Source of the DNA: Caldisericota bacterium
Lineage (GTDB): Bacteria; Caldisericota; JANLFM01
Assembly: GCA_024655865.1 (NCBI GenBank)
Contig: JANLFM010000045.1
Span: forward strand, 1 to 7,216
DNA: 7,216 bases
Direction of reading: 5' to 3'
Positions 1 through 5,707 of this stretch are shown here, one piece after another. Every line of letters begins with the position of its first letter. Positions within the stretch are counted from its first letter, which is position 1. The translations under genes were made by a program, and so were the position numbers. A model generated the notes under the pieces. The model was not told the origin of the DNA. It saw only the letters and a list, made by a program, of their open reading frames with translations, and ran no database searches.

Positions 1-2
1 AA

Positions 3-605
3 GCGCGCCTCAAAGCTTCCGGGCTCACCCCGCGCCTTCTTCTGGCGCGCCTCGAAAACTTCGAGGAGGATCCAGGGAAGGAGCGCGCCCTAAAGCTGGC
101 CCGGGAGTTCCTGGAGCGCTGGCCGGAGCAAAAGAGCGAGCCTCACTCTTCCGGGATCCTCTTCTGGGGGCCTCCCGGTGTGGGAAAGTCCCACCTGGCA
201 GCAGCCATTGCCAACGCCCTTTTAGAGCGCGGAGATGCGCCCCTTTTCCTGAACGTGGTGGATTTTTTGAACACTCTGCGCGATCTCTACCGGGAGGAGG
301 AAAGCGAGTCCTCGGAGATGGAGCGCGCCACATCAACTGATCTCCTTGTCCTGGACGACCTGGGAGCGGAGAAGCCCACGGAGTGGGCATTGGAGAAGAT
401 CTACCAGCTGATCAACATAAGATACGAGAGCCTGCTCCCCATGATTGCCACGACGAACCTGGACTTGAACTCCCTGGAGCGCCTCTTAGGAGAGCGCACC
501 TTCGGGAGGCTCCTGGAGATGTGCCTCCCCGTGGAGGTGGGAGGGGAAGATCGCAGGAGGAGGATCGCCAGATTGAGGGCTTTTCCCAGTGGAGGGGAGA
601 AGTGA
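3..605 (+). CDS. DnaC/IstB-type AAA+ ATPase, probable replicative helicase loader (5' partial)
   Basis: The frame is open from the first bases of the window, so the start lies upstream and only the N-terminal helicase-binding part is missing. The visible 200 residues follow the DnaC family in order: an RLENFEED segment before the ATPase core, Walker A GPPGVGKSH (nt 168-194), Walker B LLVLDDLGAEK (nt 342-374), a sensor-like MIATTN, and the terminal GERTFGRLLEMC plus GGEDRRRR stretch that carries the arginine finger region in this family. DnaC-type proteins use ATP to load the ring helicase onto single-stranded DNA; phages and plasmids often encode their own. IstB of IS21 elements shares this core, but no IstA gene is visible here. 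The family call is solid. The assignment to a phage or plasmid replication module is inferred from the coupled small ORF and the mobile surroundings. Confidence 0.9.
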   Translation, partial: ARLKASGLTPRLLLARLENFEEDPGKERALKLAREFLERWPEQKSEPHSSGILFWGPPGVGKSHLAAAIANALLERGDAPLFLNVVDFLNTLRDLYREEESESSEMERATSTDLLVLDDLGAEKPTEWALEKIYQLINIRYESLLPMIATTNLDLNSLERLLGERTFGRLLEMCLPVEVGGEDRRRRIARLRAFPSGGEK

Positions 606-802
606 ACAGGAAGCCTGCCCAGGGCTTGCTTCCCTCAGAGCTCACGCCCGCCCAGTTTGAATTGCTCAAAGCACCTCCTCGCCCTCCCGCTCGAGGGATC
701 CCTCCCATAACTGAGGAGGAGGCACAGGAAAGACGCAAGCGCTACCTGGAGACTATTGGCGCGGTGCTCAAAAATCTGGAAAATAGGACGGAGGTGAGAT
801 AA
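602..802 (+). CDS. Small hypothetical protein translationally coupled to the DnaC-like gene
   Basis: A 66-residue ORF starts at a GTG that overlaps the TGA stop of the ATPase gene (GTGA, 602-605), with the purine-rich GGAGGGGAG just upstream inside that gene. This arrangement points to translational coupling. The same frame stays open upstream to a possible ATG at 383, but that would overlap most of the conserved ATPase, so the GTG is preferred. The protein is charged. It has a Pro/Arg-rich linker (APPRPPARGIPP) followed by a predicted helix rich in Glu, Arg and Lys (TEEEAQERRKRYLETIGAVL). I do not recognise the family. Its position suggests an accessory to replication or helicase loading, which is inference from context only. 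Confidence 0.6.
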   Translation: MNRKPAQGLLPSELTPAQFELLKAPPRPPARGIPPITEEEAQERRKRYLETIGAVLKNLENRTEVR

Positions 803-812
803 GGGAGGTCCC

Positions 813-898
813 GGTCGGCGTAGATTTTGGGATCTCGGTTGGCGCGCTTCAAAGGGCTCGCCGCACGCCGACCCGGCGGGCCCTTTGGAGTTATCCCA
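813..898. other. Candidate structured RNA with pseudoknot-topology inverted repeats
   Basis: Three sets of complementary arms can be read directly. GGTCGGCGT (813-821) pairs perfectly with ACGCCGACC (865-873). AAAGGGCTCGCCG (851-863) pairs with CGGCGGGCCCTTT (874-886) with one mismatched position. TGGGAT (828-833) pairs with ATCCCA (893-898) and encloses the second stem. The 3' arm of the first stem lies inside the loop of the second, so they form either an H-type pseudoknot or mutually exclusive structures. I do not recognise a known RNA family, and the strand is undetermined. Confidence 0.35.
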
Positions 899-1100
899 GC
901 CTTTATGGCTTACCTTCGCCTTAACGCGAAGTGCCCAGAGCTTCCAGTTTCCTACCTTCTCCTTCGCCTCACTACAGAGAGCCCGCACCAAGCGCCCCGC
1001 AACCAAATCAACAGACCTATTGAAGGAGTCAAAATTAGCAGAGGCATTAGAGAAGCAAATGAGCAAGGAGAGAGTGAAGAGTAGGCTAATTCAATTGTGA
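885..1100 (+). other. Possible relic or short ORF with a coding-like 3' end
   Basis: A 71-codon frame ends at TGA 1098-1100. Its last 30 codons (from 1011) look coding-like: KESKLAEALEKQMSKERVK reads as an amphipathic, lysine-rich helix. The first half overlaps the inverted-repeat region, is low in plausibility, and has no good ribosome binding site. It may be the tail of a disrupted gene whose 5' part has been replaced. No family is recognised. Confidence 0.15.
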
Positions 1101-1104
1101 TAAT
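1096..1104 (+). promoter_or_regulatory. Candidate extended -10 promoter for the R-M gene
   Basis: TGTGATAAT provides a TG dinucleotide one base before GATAAT, a 5/6 match to TATAAT. It lies about 80 bp upstream of the R-M start, with no stop-to-start coupling to an upstream gene. No good -35 hexamer sits at the standard spacing, so activity would depend on the extended -10 element. It lies just outside the IS-end-like sequence at 1112. Confidence 0.3.
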
Positions 1105-1111
1105 ATTAGTC

Positions 1112-1130
1112 TGTTAAGAGGGTGGATCAG
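1112..1130 (+). repeat. Solo IS-end-like sequence (left partner of the IS end at 4834)
   Basis: TGTTAAGAGGGTGGATCAG matches the reverse complement of 4816-4834 (TGTCAAGAGGGGGTATTAG) at 15 of 19 positions, including TGTYAAGAGGG. Allowing one gap, the similarity continues into the following TTC. The two sequences lie in inverted orientation on either side of the R-M gene. No matching target-site duplication is visible next to 1112 and 4834. Confidence 0.4.
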
Positions 1131-1184
1131 CTTCTTCATAGCATAGTGGGCAAGACGAAGAAGAGATAAGCTCTAAAAGAGGGA

Positions 1185-4100
1185 ATGGAAAGAGGGCATT
1201 ACCGGGAAGGAAAAGAATTGCTGAAGCAATATCTGGAGCAGTTAACTCAGATTTTTAATCGTGGAGATGCCAGGGAGGAAAGCTATTATTCCATTCTGGA
1301 AGGATTATTGAAGGAATACGCGGATTTCACCGGCAAGAAAAATATTCAAGTAACCACCCTGCCCAAGAAAACAGAAGCCGGAAACCCCGATTTTAGAGTG
1401 TGGGACGGGAAGCAGCACATCGTCGGTTATATTGAGGCCAAAGCGCCAACAGTTGATGACCTGAACCAGATTGCAGAATCTGCTCAATTGAAGCGCTACC
1501 GGGACACTTTTCCCAACTTGATCTTAACTAATTTTATCGAATTCAGGCTTTATCGTAACGGCGATTTGGATGAGCGCGTGCAGATCGCCAGGCCTTTTAT
1601 CCTCCATAGGCTCCAAATGAGACCCCCGGTTGAAAATGAGGCAGGCCTCTTTAAACTGCTGGAGAAATTTTTCTCTTATTCTTTCCCCGAAATCCACGAC
1701 GCTAAAACCCTGGCCATGGAATTGGCGAAGAGAACGCGCTTTTTAAGGGATGAGATTATCAAGCAGGAATTAGAGGAAGAGTCAAGCCCGGAAAAGGAGT
1801 CAATATCAGCTTTCTACGAAGCATTCAAAAAGTATTTAATCAGCGGTCTAACAAAGGAGGAATTCGCGGATCTTTATTCCCAGACCATCACTTATGGGCT
1901 TTTCGCGGCTCGCACCCGTTCGGAAAATAGCTTTAACAGGAAACTGGCATACGATAGCATTCCCCATACCATTGGAATTTTGAAAGATTTGTTCAAGTTC
2001 ATTTCGCTTGGGAACTTGCCCCAGCAAATGGAGTGGATCATTGATGATATCGCAGAGGTCCTGGCGGTCACGGATGTCTTTAAAATCCTCGACCAGTACT
2101 TCCGGGAGCACAAAGGCAAGGATCCTATAGTACATTTTTATGAGACTTTTCTTGCCCAGTATGACCCTCAGACTTATGAGACTTTTCTTGCCCAGTATGA
2201 CCCTCAGACCAGAGAAAAGAGGGGGGTCTATTACACCCCGGAACCCGTTGTTTTATACATAGTGAGGTCTCTGCACCATATCCTTAGGGAGCATTTTAGA
2301 AAGAGCGACGGCTTCGCGAGTTCGGGAGTGACTGTCCTTGACCCGGCGGCGGGAACGCTCACCTTCCTTGCTGAGGCGGCAAAATTAGCGGTTGAGGAAT
2401 TTACAACTAAATACGGCGAAGGCGGAAGAAAGGAATTCATCAAGGATTACATCCTTAAAAACTTTTACGCCTTTGAACTCATGGTCGCTCCTTACACTAT
2501 TGGTCACCTGAAAATGTCCTTCCTTTTAGAGGAATTAGGGTACAAGCTACATGAGGATGATAGGTTCCACCTTTACCTTACTAATACGCTGGAGATGGAG
2601 GAACTTGATCAGACGAAGGTTCCAGGTATTGCTTCCCTTTCTGAGGAATCCCATTTAGCGGGCAAGATCAAAAAAGAACAGCCCATTCTGGTCATTTTAG
2701 GTAATCCTCCCTATTCGGGGCATTCTGCCAACATTAATCCCTGGATTGATAAGCTCCTTAAAGAAGATGTGGACGGCCTTCAGAGCTACTATAAGGTCGA
2801 TGGAAAGCCCCTGGGCGAGAAAAACCCCAAATGGCTGCAGGACGATTACGTTAAGTTCATCCGCTTTGCTCAGTGGAAGATTAACCAGGCGGGGGAAGGG
2901 GTTTTGGGATTTATTACCAATCACAGCTACCTCGACAATCCCACCTTCCGGGGCATGCGGCAATCTCTGATGAACAGTTTTAATGAGATTTATATCCTTG
3001 ACCTCCACGGCAATAGCCTGAAAAAGGAGAAGTGCCCCGATGGCTCCAAAGATGAGAATGTCTTTGATATCCAGCAAGGGGTAGCTATCGCCTTATTTAT
3101 CAAGAGAAAGGGCGAGCATAAAGAGTGTCAGGTTTACCATTCAGAAATCTGGGGGCTGAGAGAGGAAAAATATAATTTTCTTCTAACCAACGATATTAAA
3201 ACTACGAAATGGGAAATGTTGTCGCCGAAATCTGAGTTTTACCTCTTCATCCCGAGGGAGGAAAGCCTTTTAAGCGCCTATCAAAAATTCTTAAAGATAA
3301 CCGATGTCTTTCCCGTAGGGAGCGTGGGAATAGTTACGGCCAGAGATAAACTTACCATCGCCTGGACACCAGAAAAGATGTGGCTGACTGTCATGAATTT
3401 TTCAAGATTAGACACCGAAATAGCCAGAGAAGTATACCAGTTAGGCAAGGATGTGAGAGACTGGAAAGTGGAACTGGCGAAGAAGGATTTAAAAGAAAGC
3501 GGTTTGGATAAAAGGAAAATTGTGCCGATTCTGTACCGTCCATTTGATATTAGGTACACGTATTACACCGGTAAATCCCGCGGTTTTCATTGCATGCCGC
3601 GACCGGAAGTTATGCGCCACATGATGCAGGAGAATTTGGGGTTGATTACTGCCAGACAAATGGATAAATCGGGAATACAGCCTGTTTTTGCTACTAATTC
3701 AATAATAGATGCCCATTCAATAACTTCAGCAGTCTCAATCTCTAATCTTTTCCCCCTCTACCTCTACCCCGACTCAGACAAAGATCACCTCTTTAACCAA
3801 GAAAAACCGCCAGAGGAGAGGGAACCGAACATCAACCCCGGTCTTTTTGCCAGGCTCATTGAAGTCTATGGAAAGGAACCGACTCCGGAGGAGATTCTCT
3901 ATTACCTCTACGCTGTGCTCTACTCCAACATCTACCGCGTAAGATACGCTGAATTTCTGAAAACCGATTTCCCCAGGGTCCCTTTCACCCAGGATTATGG
4001 GCTGTTCTCTAAAATGGCTGAATTCGGTAAAAGGCTTGTAGAGTTGCATCTCCTTAAATCAGAAGAACTCGACCCCCCTTTGGCTAAATTCCAGGGGCAG

Positions 4101-4379
4101 GGGGACGGCAAAGTCGGTAAACTCAAATACCTCGATGCAAAGGTGTATATAAACGATGATCAGTATTTTGAGGGTATCACACCAGAGGTCTGGGAATACC
4201 AGATAGGCGGTTATCAAGTCTGCGATAAATGGCTTAAAGATAGAAAAGGCCAGAGATTAGGGCTTGATGAGATAAAGCGATATTGCCAGATCGTTACCGC
4301 CCTTTCAAAGACAATCGAAATCCAGAAAGAGGTCGACGCCCTTTACCCAGAGGTCGAAGAGGAAGTCATAGAATTTTAA
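1185..4379 (+). CDS. Single-chain restriction-modification enzyme (type IIG, with type ISP-like C-terminus)
   Basis: This intact 1064-residue protein combines cleavage and N6-adenine methylation. The N-terminal domain has a PD-(D/E)xK signature: P68-D69, then E84-A-K86 on a strand (GYIEAK). The methyltransferase starts near RGVYYTP (346-352, motif X region), followed by DPAAGT (386-391, AdoMet-binding motif I) and NPPY (507-510, the catalytic motif typical of adenine methylases). The C-terminus carries RPFDIRYTYY (from residue 785) and MPRPEVMRHM, characteristic of type ISP C-terminal recognition regions. No DEAD-box helicase lies between nuclease and methyltransferase, unlike true type ISP enzymes such as LlaGI, so type IIG is the better class. 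The ATG follows an AAGAGGGA ribosome binding site. The gene looks AT-richer than both flanks, consistent with horizontal acquisition, and no separate methylase or specificity subunit is present. Target sequence and activity cannot be read from the sequence. A 36-bp tandem duplication (residues 319-342) precedes the methyltransferase. Confidence 0.92.
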   Translation: MERGHYREGKELLKQYLEQLTQIFNRGDAREESYYSILEGLLKEYADFTGKKNIQVTTLPKKTEAGNPDFRVWDGKQHIVGYIEAKAPTVDDLNQIAESAQLKRYRDTFPNLILTNFIEFRLYRNGDLDERVQIARPFILHRLQMRPPVENEAGLFKLLEKFFSYSFPEIHDAKTLAMELAKRTRFLRDEIIKQELEEESSPEKESISAFYEAFKKYLISGLTKEEFADLYSQTITYGLFAARTRSENSFNRKLAYDSIPHTIGILKDLFKFISLGNLPQQMEWIIDDIAEVLAVTDVFKILDQYFREHKGKDPIVHFYETFLAQYDPQTYETFLAQYDPQTREKRGVYYTPEPVVLYIVRSLHHILREHFRKSDGFASSGVTVLDPAAGTLTFLAEAAKLAVEEFTTKYGEGGRKEFIKDYILKNFYAFELMVAPYTIGHLKMSFLLEELGYKLHEDDRFHLYLTNTLEMEELDQTKVPGIASLSEESHLAGKIKKEQPILVILGNPPYSGHSANINPWIDKLLKEDVDGLQSYYKVDGKPLGEKNPKWLQDDYVKFIRFAQWKINQAGEGVLGFITNHSYLDNPTFRGMRQSLMNSFNEIYILDLHGNSLKKEKCPDGSKDENVFDIQQGVAIALFIKRKGEHKECQVYHSEIWGLREEKYNFLLTNDIKTTKWEMLSPKSEFYLFIPREESLLSAYQKFLKITDVFPVGSVGIVTARDKLTIAWTPEKMWLTVMNFSRLDTEIAREVYQLGKDVRDWKVELAKKDLKESGLDKRKIVPILYRPFDIRYTYYTGKSRGFHCMPRPEVMRHMMQENLGLITARQMDKSGIQPVFATNSIIDAHSITSAVSISNLFPLYLYPDSDKDHLFNQEKPPEEREPNINPGLFARLIEVYGKEPTPEEILYYLYAVLYSNIYRVRYAEFLKTDFPRVPFTQDYGLFSKMAEFGKRLVELHLLKSEELDPPLAKFQGQGDGKVGKLKYLDAKVYINDDQYFEGITPEVWEYQIGGYQVCDKWLKDRKGQRLGLDEIKRYCQIVTALSKTIEIQKEVDALYPEVEEEVIEF
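2138..2209 (+). repeat. Perfect 36-bp tandem duplication inside the R-M gene
   Basis: Positions 2138-2173 and 2174-2209 are identical and adjacent. At the protein level the 12-residue unit YETFLAQYDPQT occurs twice (residues 319-330 and 331-342), immediately before REKRGVYYTP. Relatives, as I recall the family, have one such unit. The duplication keeps the frame and lengthens the linker between the helical region and the methyltransferase. Confidence 0.97.
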
Positions 4380-4493
4380 GTATTCGATAGACTTATGCGG
4401 TGAATAAGTTCAGATAGAGGCGATACACCCAGTAGACAAAAAAGAAGTACAGGGTTACCCACTCTGGGAACAAAAAGAAAGGAGCCCCTGCAC

Positions 4494-4819
4494 ATGAGAA
4501 AGCTTAGCGCAAGTACGCTCCTCCATAAGGGAACTCTTCCGCCCGGCCAAGGTGCGTTTGAAGTTTCTGGAATTCTCAAAAGGATCATTCCGTCTCCTTG
4601 ACCTGTCTTCAGATTGGCATCTCCCGCATCCTCAGGGAGGAGTTCTGGGCCTTCTATGAGAATGACGATAACCTGGAGGAGATGAGGGCTGCTTTAAGGA
4701 GATGGACCTCTGAGGTGTATAATGGAAAACGACCACACCAGGGTTTAGGGTACCTTACCCCGGCACAATACCTTTTAAGTTTTAAGAGGGGCGAAAGTGT
4801 ATCGCATGCAGTGAACTAA
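4494..4819 (+). pseudogene. IS481-like transposase remnant: frameshifted HTH fused to the C-terminal end
   Basis: An AAAGAAAGGAG ribosome binding site precedes an ATG at 4494, but that frame closes at 4601. HTH-like sequence appears in a second frame (RELFRPAKVRLKFLEF, 4528-4575). After a shift near 4574 it continues in the frame that ends at 4819 (SQKDHSVSLTCLQIGISR). Together these resemble the KVLEFYxxH..VSLTCRxFGISR helix-turn-helix of IS481-type transposases. The sequence then jumps straight to the C-terminal part: ILREEFW, followed by VYNGKRPHQGLGYLTPAQYL, the YN..RPHxxLgyltP motif of rve-type integrase cores. The DDE catalytic region that normally lies between is absent. A TTG at 4598 could start a 73-residue product from the last frame, but that would be inactive as a transposase. 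Family assignment rests on motif recall; an IS3-like relative is the main alternative. Confidence 0.75.
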
Positions 4820-4834
4820 TACCCCCTCTTGACA
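4816..4834 (-). repeat. Right terminal inverted repeat of the IS remnant
   Basis: Read on the minus strand this is TGTCAAGAGGGGGTATTAG. It overlaps the transposase stop codon, as IS right ends often do, and matches the solo end at 1112-1130 in inverted orientation. Its outermost bases on the plus strand form TTGACA. Confidence 0.55.
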
Positions 4835-4856
4835 AACGTTTGTTCGACGTTCTAAA
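4829..4856 (+). promoter_or_regulatory. Candidate hybrid promoter at the IS edge, with a 12-bp palindrome
   Basis: A perfect -35 hexamer TTGACA (4829-4834) forms the last bases of the IS, pointing outward. TCTAAA (4851-4856, 4/6 to TATAAT) lies 16 bp downstream in flanking DNA. The palindrome ACAAACGTTTGT (4832-4843) overlaps the -35 and spacer. Extended to 4845, AAACGTTTGTTC resembles the Firmicutes LexA core GAACNNNNGTTC with one mismatch. The palindrome crosses the IS junction, so it may be accidental. Confidence 0.4.
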
Positions 4857-4894
4857 CTGAGGGCAGGAAGCAGGCCTCCCCAAGCTTCTCCCTT

Positions 4895-4929
4895 ACAGGG
4901 TCGGCACAAGTCGGCCCTGTTTTTGTTTT
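4895..4929 (+). terminator. Rho-independent terminator
   Basis: An 11-bp stem (4895-4905 with 4910-4920, two G-U pairs) closes a four-base ACAA loop. It starts ACAGGG and ends CCCTGT, and is followed by TTTTTGTTTT. It would stop read-through from the R-M and IS region. If the candidate promoter at 4829-4856 is active, it would also act as a leader terminator about 30 nt after the start site. The next gene begins 34 bp downstream. Confidence 0.8.
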
Positions 4930-4962
4930 AGGGGAATGAAGGAAAGAAAGGAGAAAAGAAAA

Positions 4963-5187
4963 ATGGCAATTGAAAATCCAATAGGAAAGAGGCTCACCCT
5001 GAAGCTCTCCAAGGGAACGGATCCGGAGACCGGGAAGCCGATTTACACCTCGGTTTCCATCTCCAAGATCATTCCTGCGGCGGAGGCCGACGCCTTACTC
5101 GCTACCGCCAACGAAATCGCCGGGCTCCTCCTCTATCCGCTCTACGATGTGCAAGCCGTCACCACGGTGGAGCTTCTGGAGGGCTAA
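4963..5187 (+). CDS. DUF1659-like small protein
   Basis: This 74-residue protein (MAIENPIGKRLTLKLSKG...) has the layout of the DUF1659 family: a beta-hairpin with GKRLTLKL, a GTDPETGKPIY turn, and an SVSISKI strand. Then comes one helix (AAEADALLATANEIAGLL) and a closing strand ending VTTVELLEG. There is no signal peptide or membrane segment. The ATG at 4963 was chosen over an in-frame ATG at 4936: AAAGGAG lies 9 nt before it and the protein then starts as family members do. DUF1659 genes are known as small Firmicutes proteins often near DUF2922 genes, as here; their function is unknown. It is the first gene after the terminator and lies 23 bp before the next ORF, so they are probably co-transcribed. 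Confidence 0.8.
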   Translation: MAIENPIGKRLTLKLSKGTDPETGKPIYTSVSISKIIPAAEADALLATANEIAGLLLYPLYDVQAVTTVELLEG

Positions 5188-5210
5188 GCTAAAGGAAAGG
5201 AGGTGGAAAA

Positions 5211-5552
5211 ATGGCCAAGGTATATGCTCCTTTGATGTCCATTGATGCGTCCGGGACCTACGCCAACCAGCTGACCTACGCCAAGTGGAAGGGGATCCGC
5301 TACGTGAGAAATCACGTGATCCCGATGAACCCCAGGACCGCGAACCAGGTGTTGATCAGAGACGCTTTCACTGATGCGGTAAGCCAGTGGCACCAGGAGG
5401 ACCAGACTACCAAGGACGCCTGGAAGGCTGCGGCTTTAGCTGCAGGAAGGCCCCTGAGCGCCTTCAACCTCTACGTGGGGAAGTTTGTCTCCTGGGTGAA
5501 GGTGAACACTACCAACCCACCCAGCCCCTTCCTGCCCACTTCTACTCCCTAA
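5211..5552 (+). CDS. WKG/YVR-motif protein of unknown function, phage-associated type
   Basis: A strong ribosome binding site (AAAGGAGG, 7 nt spacing) precedes this 113-residue ORF. The protein opens with SIDASGTYANQLTYAKWKG and then IRYVRNHVIPMNPRTANQ, followed by R-DAFTDAVSQW and later DAWKAAA. This spacing (KWKG..YVR...P.NPRT..Q...R..F..A...W......W) is a pattern I recall from small uncharacterised proteins in phages and Firmicutes genomes. A hydrophobic aromatic segment (FNLYVGKFVSWV) precedes a Pro/Thr/Ser-rich tail (NPPSPFLPTSTP). No enzyme motif, signal peptide or membrane helix is evident. Repeated aromatic residues suggest a structural or binding role, but that is speculation. It lies between the DUF1659-like and DUF2922-like genes in the same direction. 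Confidence 0.8.
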   Translation: MAKVYAPLMSIDASGTYANQLTYAKWKGIRYVRNHVIPMNPRTANQVLIRDAFTDAVSQWHQEDQTTKDAWKAAALAAGRPLSAFNLYVGKFVSWVKVNTTNPPSPFLPTSTP

Positions 5553-5581
5553 AGGGGAGGGGAATCCATTCCCAACCCTTT
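5551..5581 (+). terminator. Hairpin overlapping the stop of the WKG/YVR gene, possible weak terminator
   Basis: AAAGGG (5551-5556) pairs with CCCTTT (5576-5581), and inside it GGGAAT (5560-5565) pairs with ATTCCC (5568-5573). The inner loop is only two bases, so the innermost pairs would open. Only a mixed CCTTAAA follows instead of a U tract, so it may protect the mRNA 3' end rather than terminate. Confidence 0.35.
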
Positions 5582-5618
5582 CCTTAAACGCAACAACACT
5601 TGCATGTTTGGGTTAGAA

Positions 5619-5648
5619 CTCCGCTTCTGCTCCGCTTCCACACCGCTT
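5619..5648 (+). repeat. Short 11-bp-period direct repeat in an intergenic region
   Basis: CTCCGCTTCTG, CTCCGCTTCCA and CACCGCTT follow each other with an 11-bp period, about one helical turn. The repeat lies in the 155-bp gap between the WKG/YVR and DUF2922-like genes, which otherwise shows no gene. It could be a simple slippage product or a binding-site array. Confidence 0.45.
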
Positions 5649-5707
5649 ATGTTCGATAAAGTGGGCTGACGAATTTCGGCTGGAAGTTCAAGAAAGGAGA
5701 GTGAAGA

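Larger units (their letters stand above)
803..1184. other. Gene-poor stretch with structured repeats, ORF relic and IS-end-like sequence
   Basis: No convincing gene fills this 380-bp gap between the replication ORFs and the R-M gene. It holds, in order, several interlocking inverted repeats (813-898), a short hairpin CTTCGC/GCGAAG (914-931), a weakly gene-like reading frame ending at 1100, a candidate extended -10 promoter, and an IS-end-like sequence at 1112-1130. The other reading frames on both strands lack recognisable domains or good start signals. Confidence 0.6.
4388..4834 (+). mobile_element. Decayed, internally deleted IS481-like insertion sequence
   Basis: The element starts just after the R-M stop codon. 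Its ends share inverted blocks: AGTTCA (4407-4412) with TGAACT (4812-4817), and CGATACAC (4421-4428) with GTGTATCG (4797-4804). The right terminus is CCCCCTCTTGACA, ending at 4834 with the CA common to such elements. The outermost left bases are degraded, so the left boundary is approximate. At about 450 bp it is much shorter than a usual IS of this kind (about 1.1 kb, from general knowledge), because most of the transposase is missing. It should be immobile on its own. Confidence 0.65.

Noticed and set aside
383-601. Extended start for the small ORF following the DnaC-like gene
   Set aside because: It would overlap conserved ATPase sequence out of frame; the GTG at 602 has a ribosome binding site and a classic GTGA overlap.
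635-1066. Minus-strand ORF of 143 codons across the 803-1111 gap
   Set aside because: It overlaps the coupled small ORF and the inverted repeats, has no good ribosome binding site and shows no recognisable domain; the inverted repeats and GC-rich sequence explain the open frame.
827-1084. Plus-strand ORF of 85 codons with a TTG start
   Set aside because: The sequence is Pro/Arg-rich without a family resemblance and starts inside the inverted repeats; the competing frame ending at 1100 looks more coding-like at its 3' end, and neither is convincing.
4376-4588. Minus-strand ORF of 70 codons between the R-M gene and transposase remnant
   Set aside because: It is antisense to the IS left end and HTH remnant and lacks a ribosome binding site or domain.
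4494-4601. Separate 35-codon gene with a good ribosome binding site
   Set aside because: The site probably belongs to the ancestral transposase start; the product has no features and HTH homology continues in neighbouring frames.
4833-4846. Bona fide LexA operator
   Set aside because: It has mismatches to the full consensus and spans the IS junction, so it is reported only as a possibility within the promoter finding.
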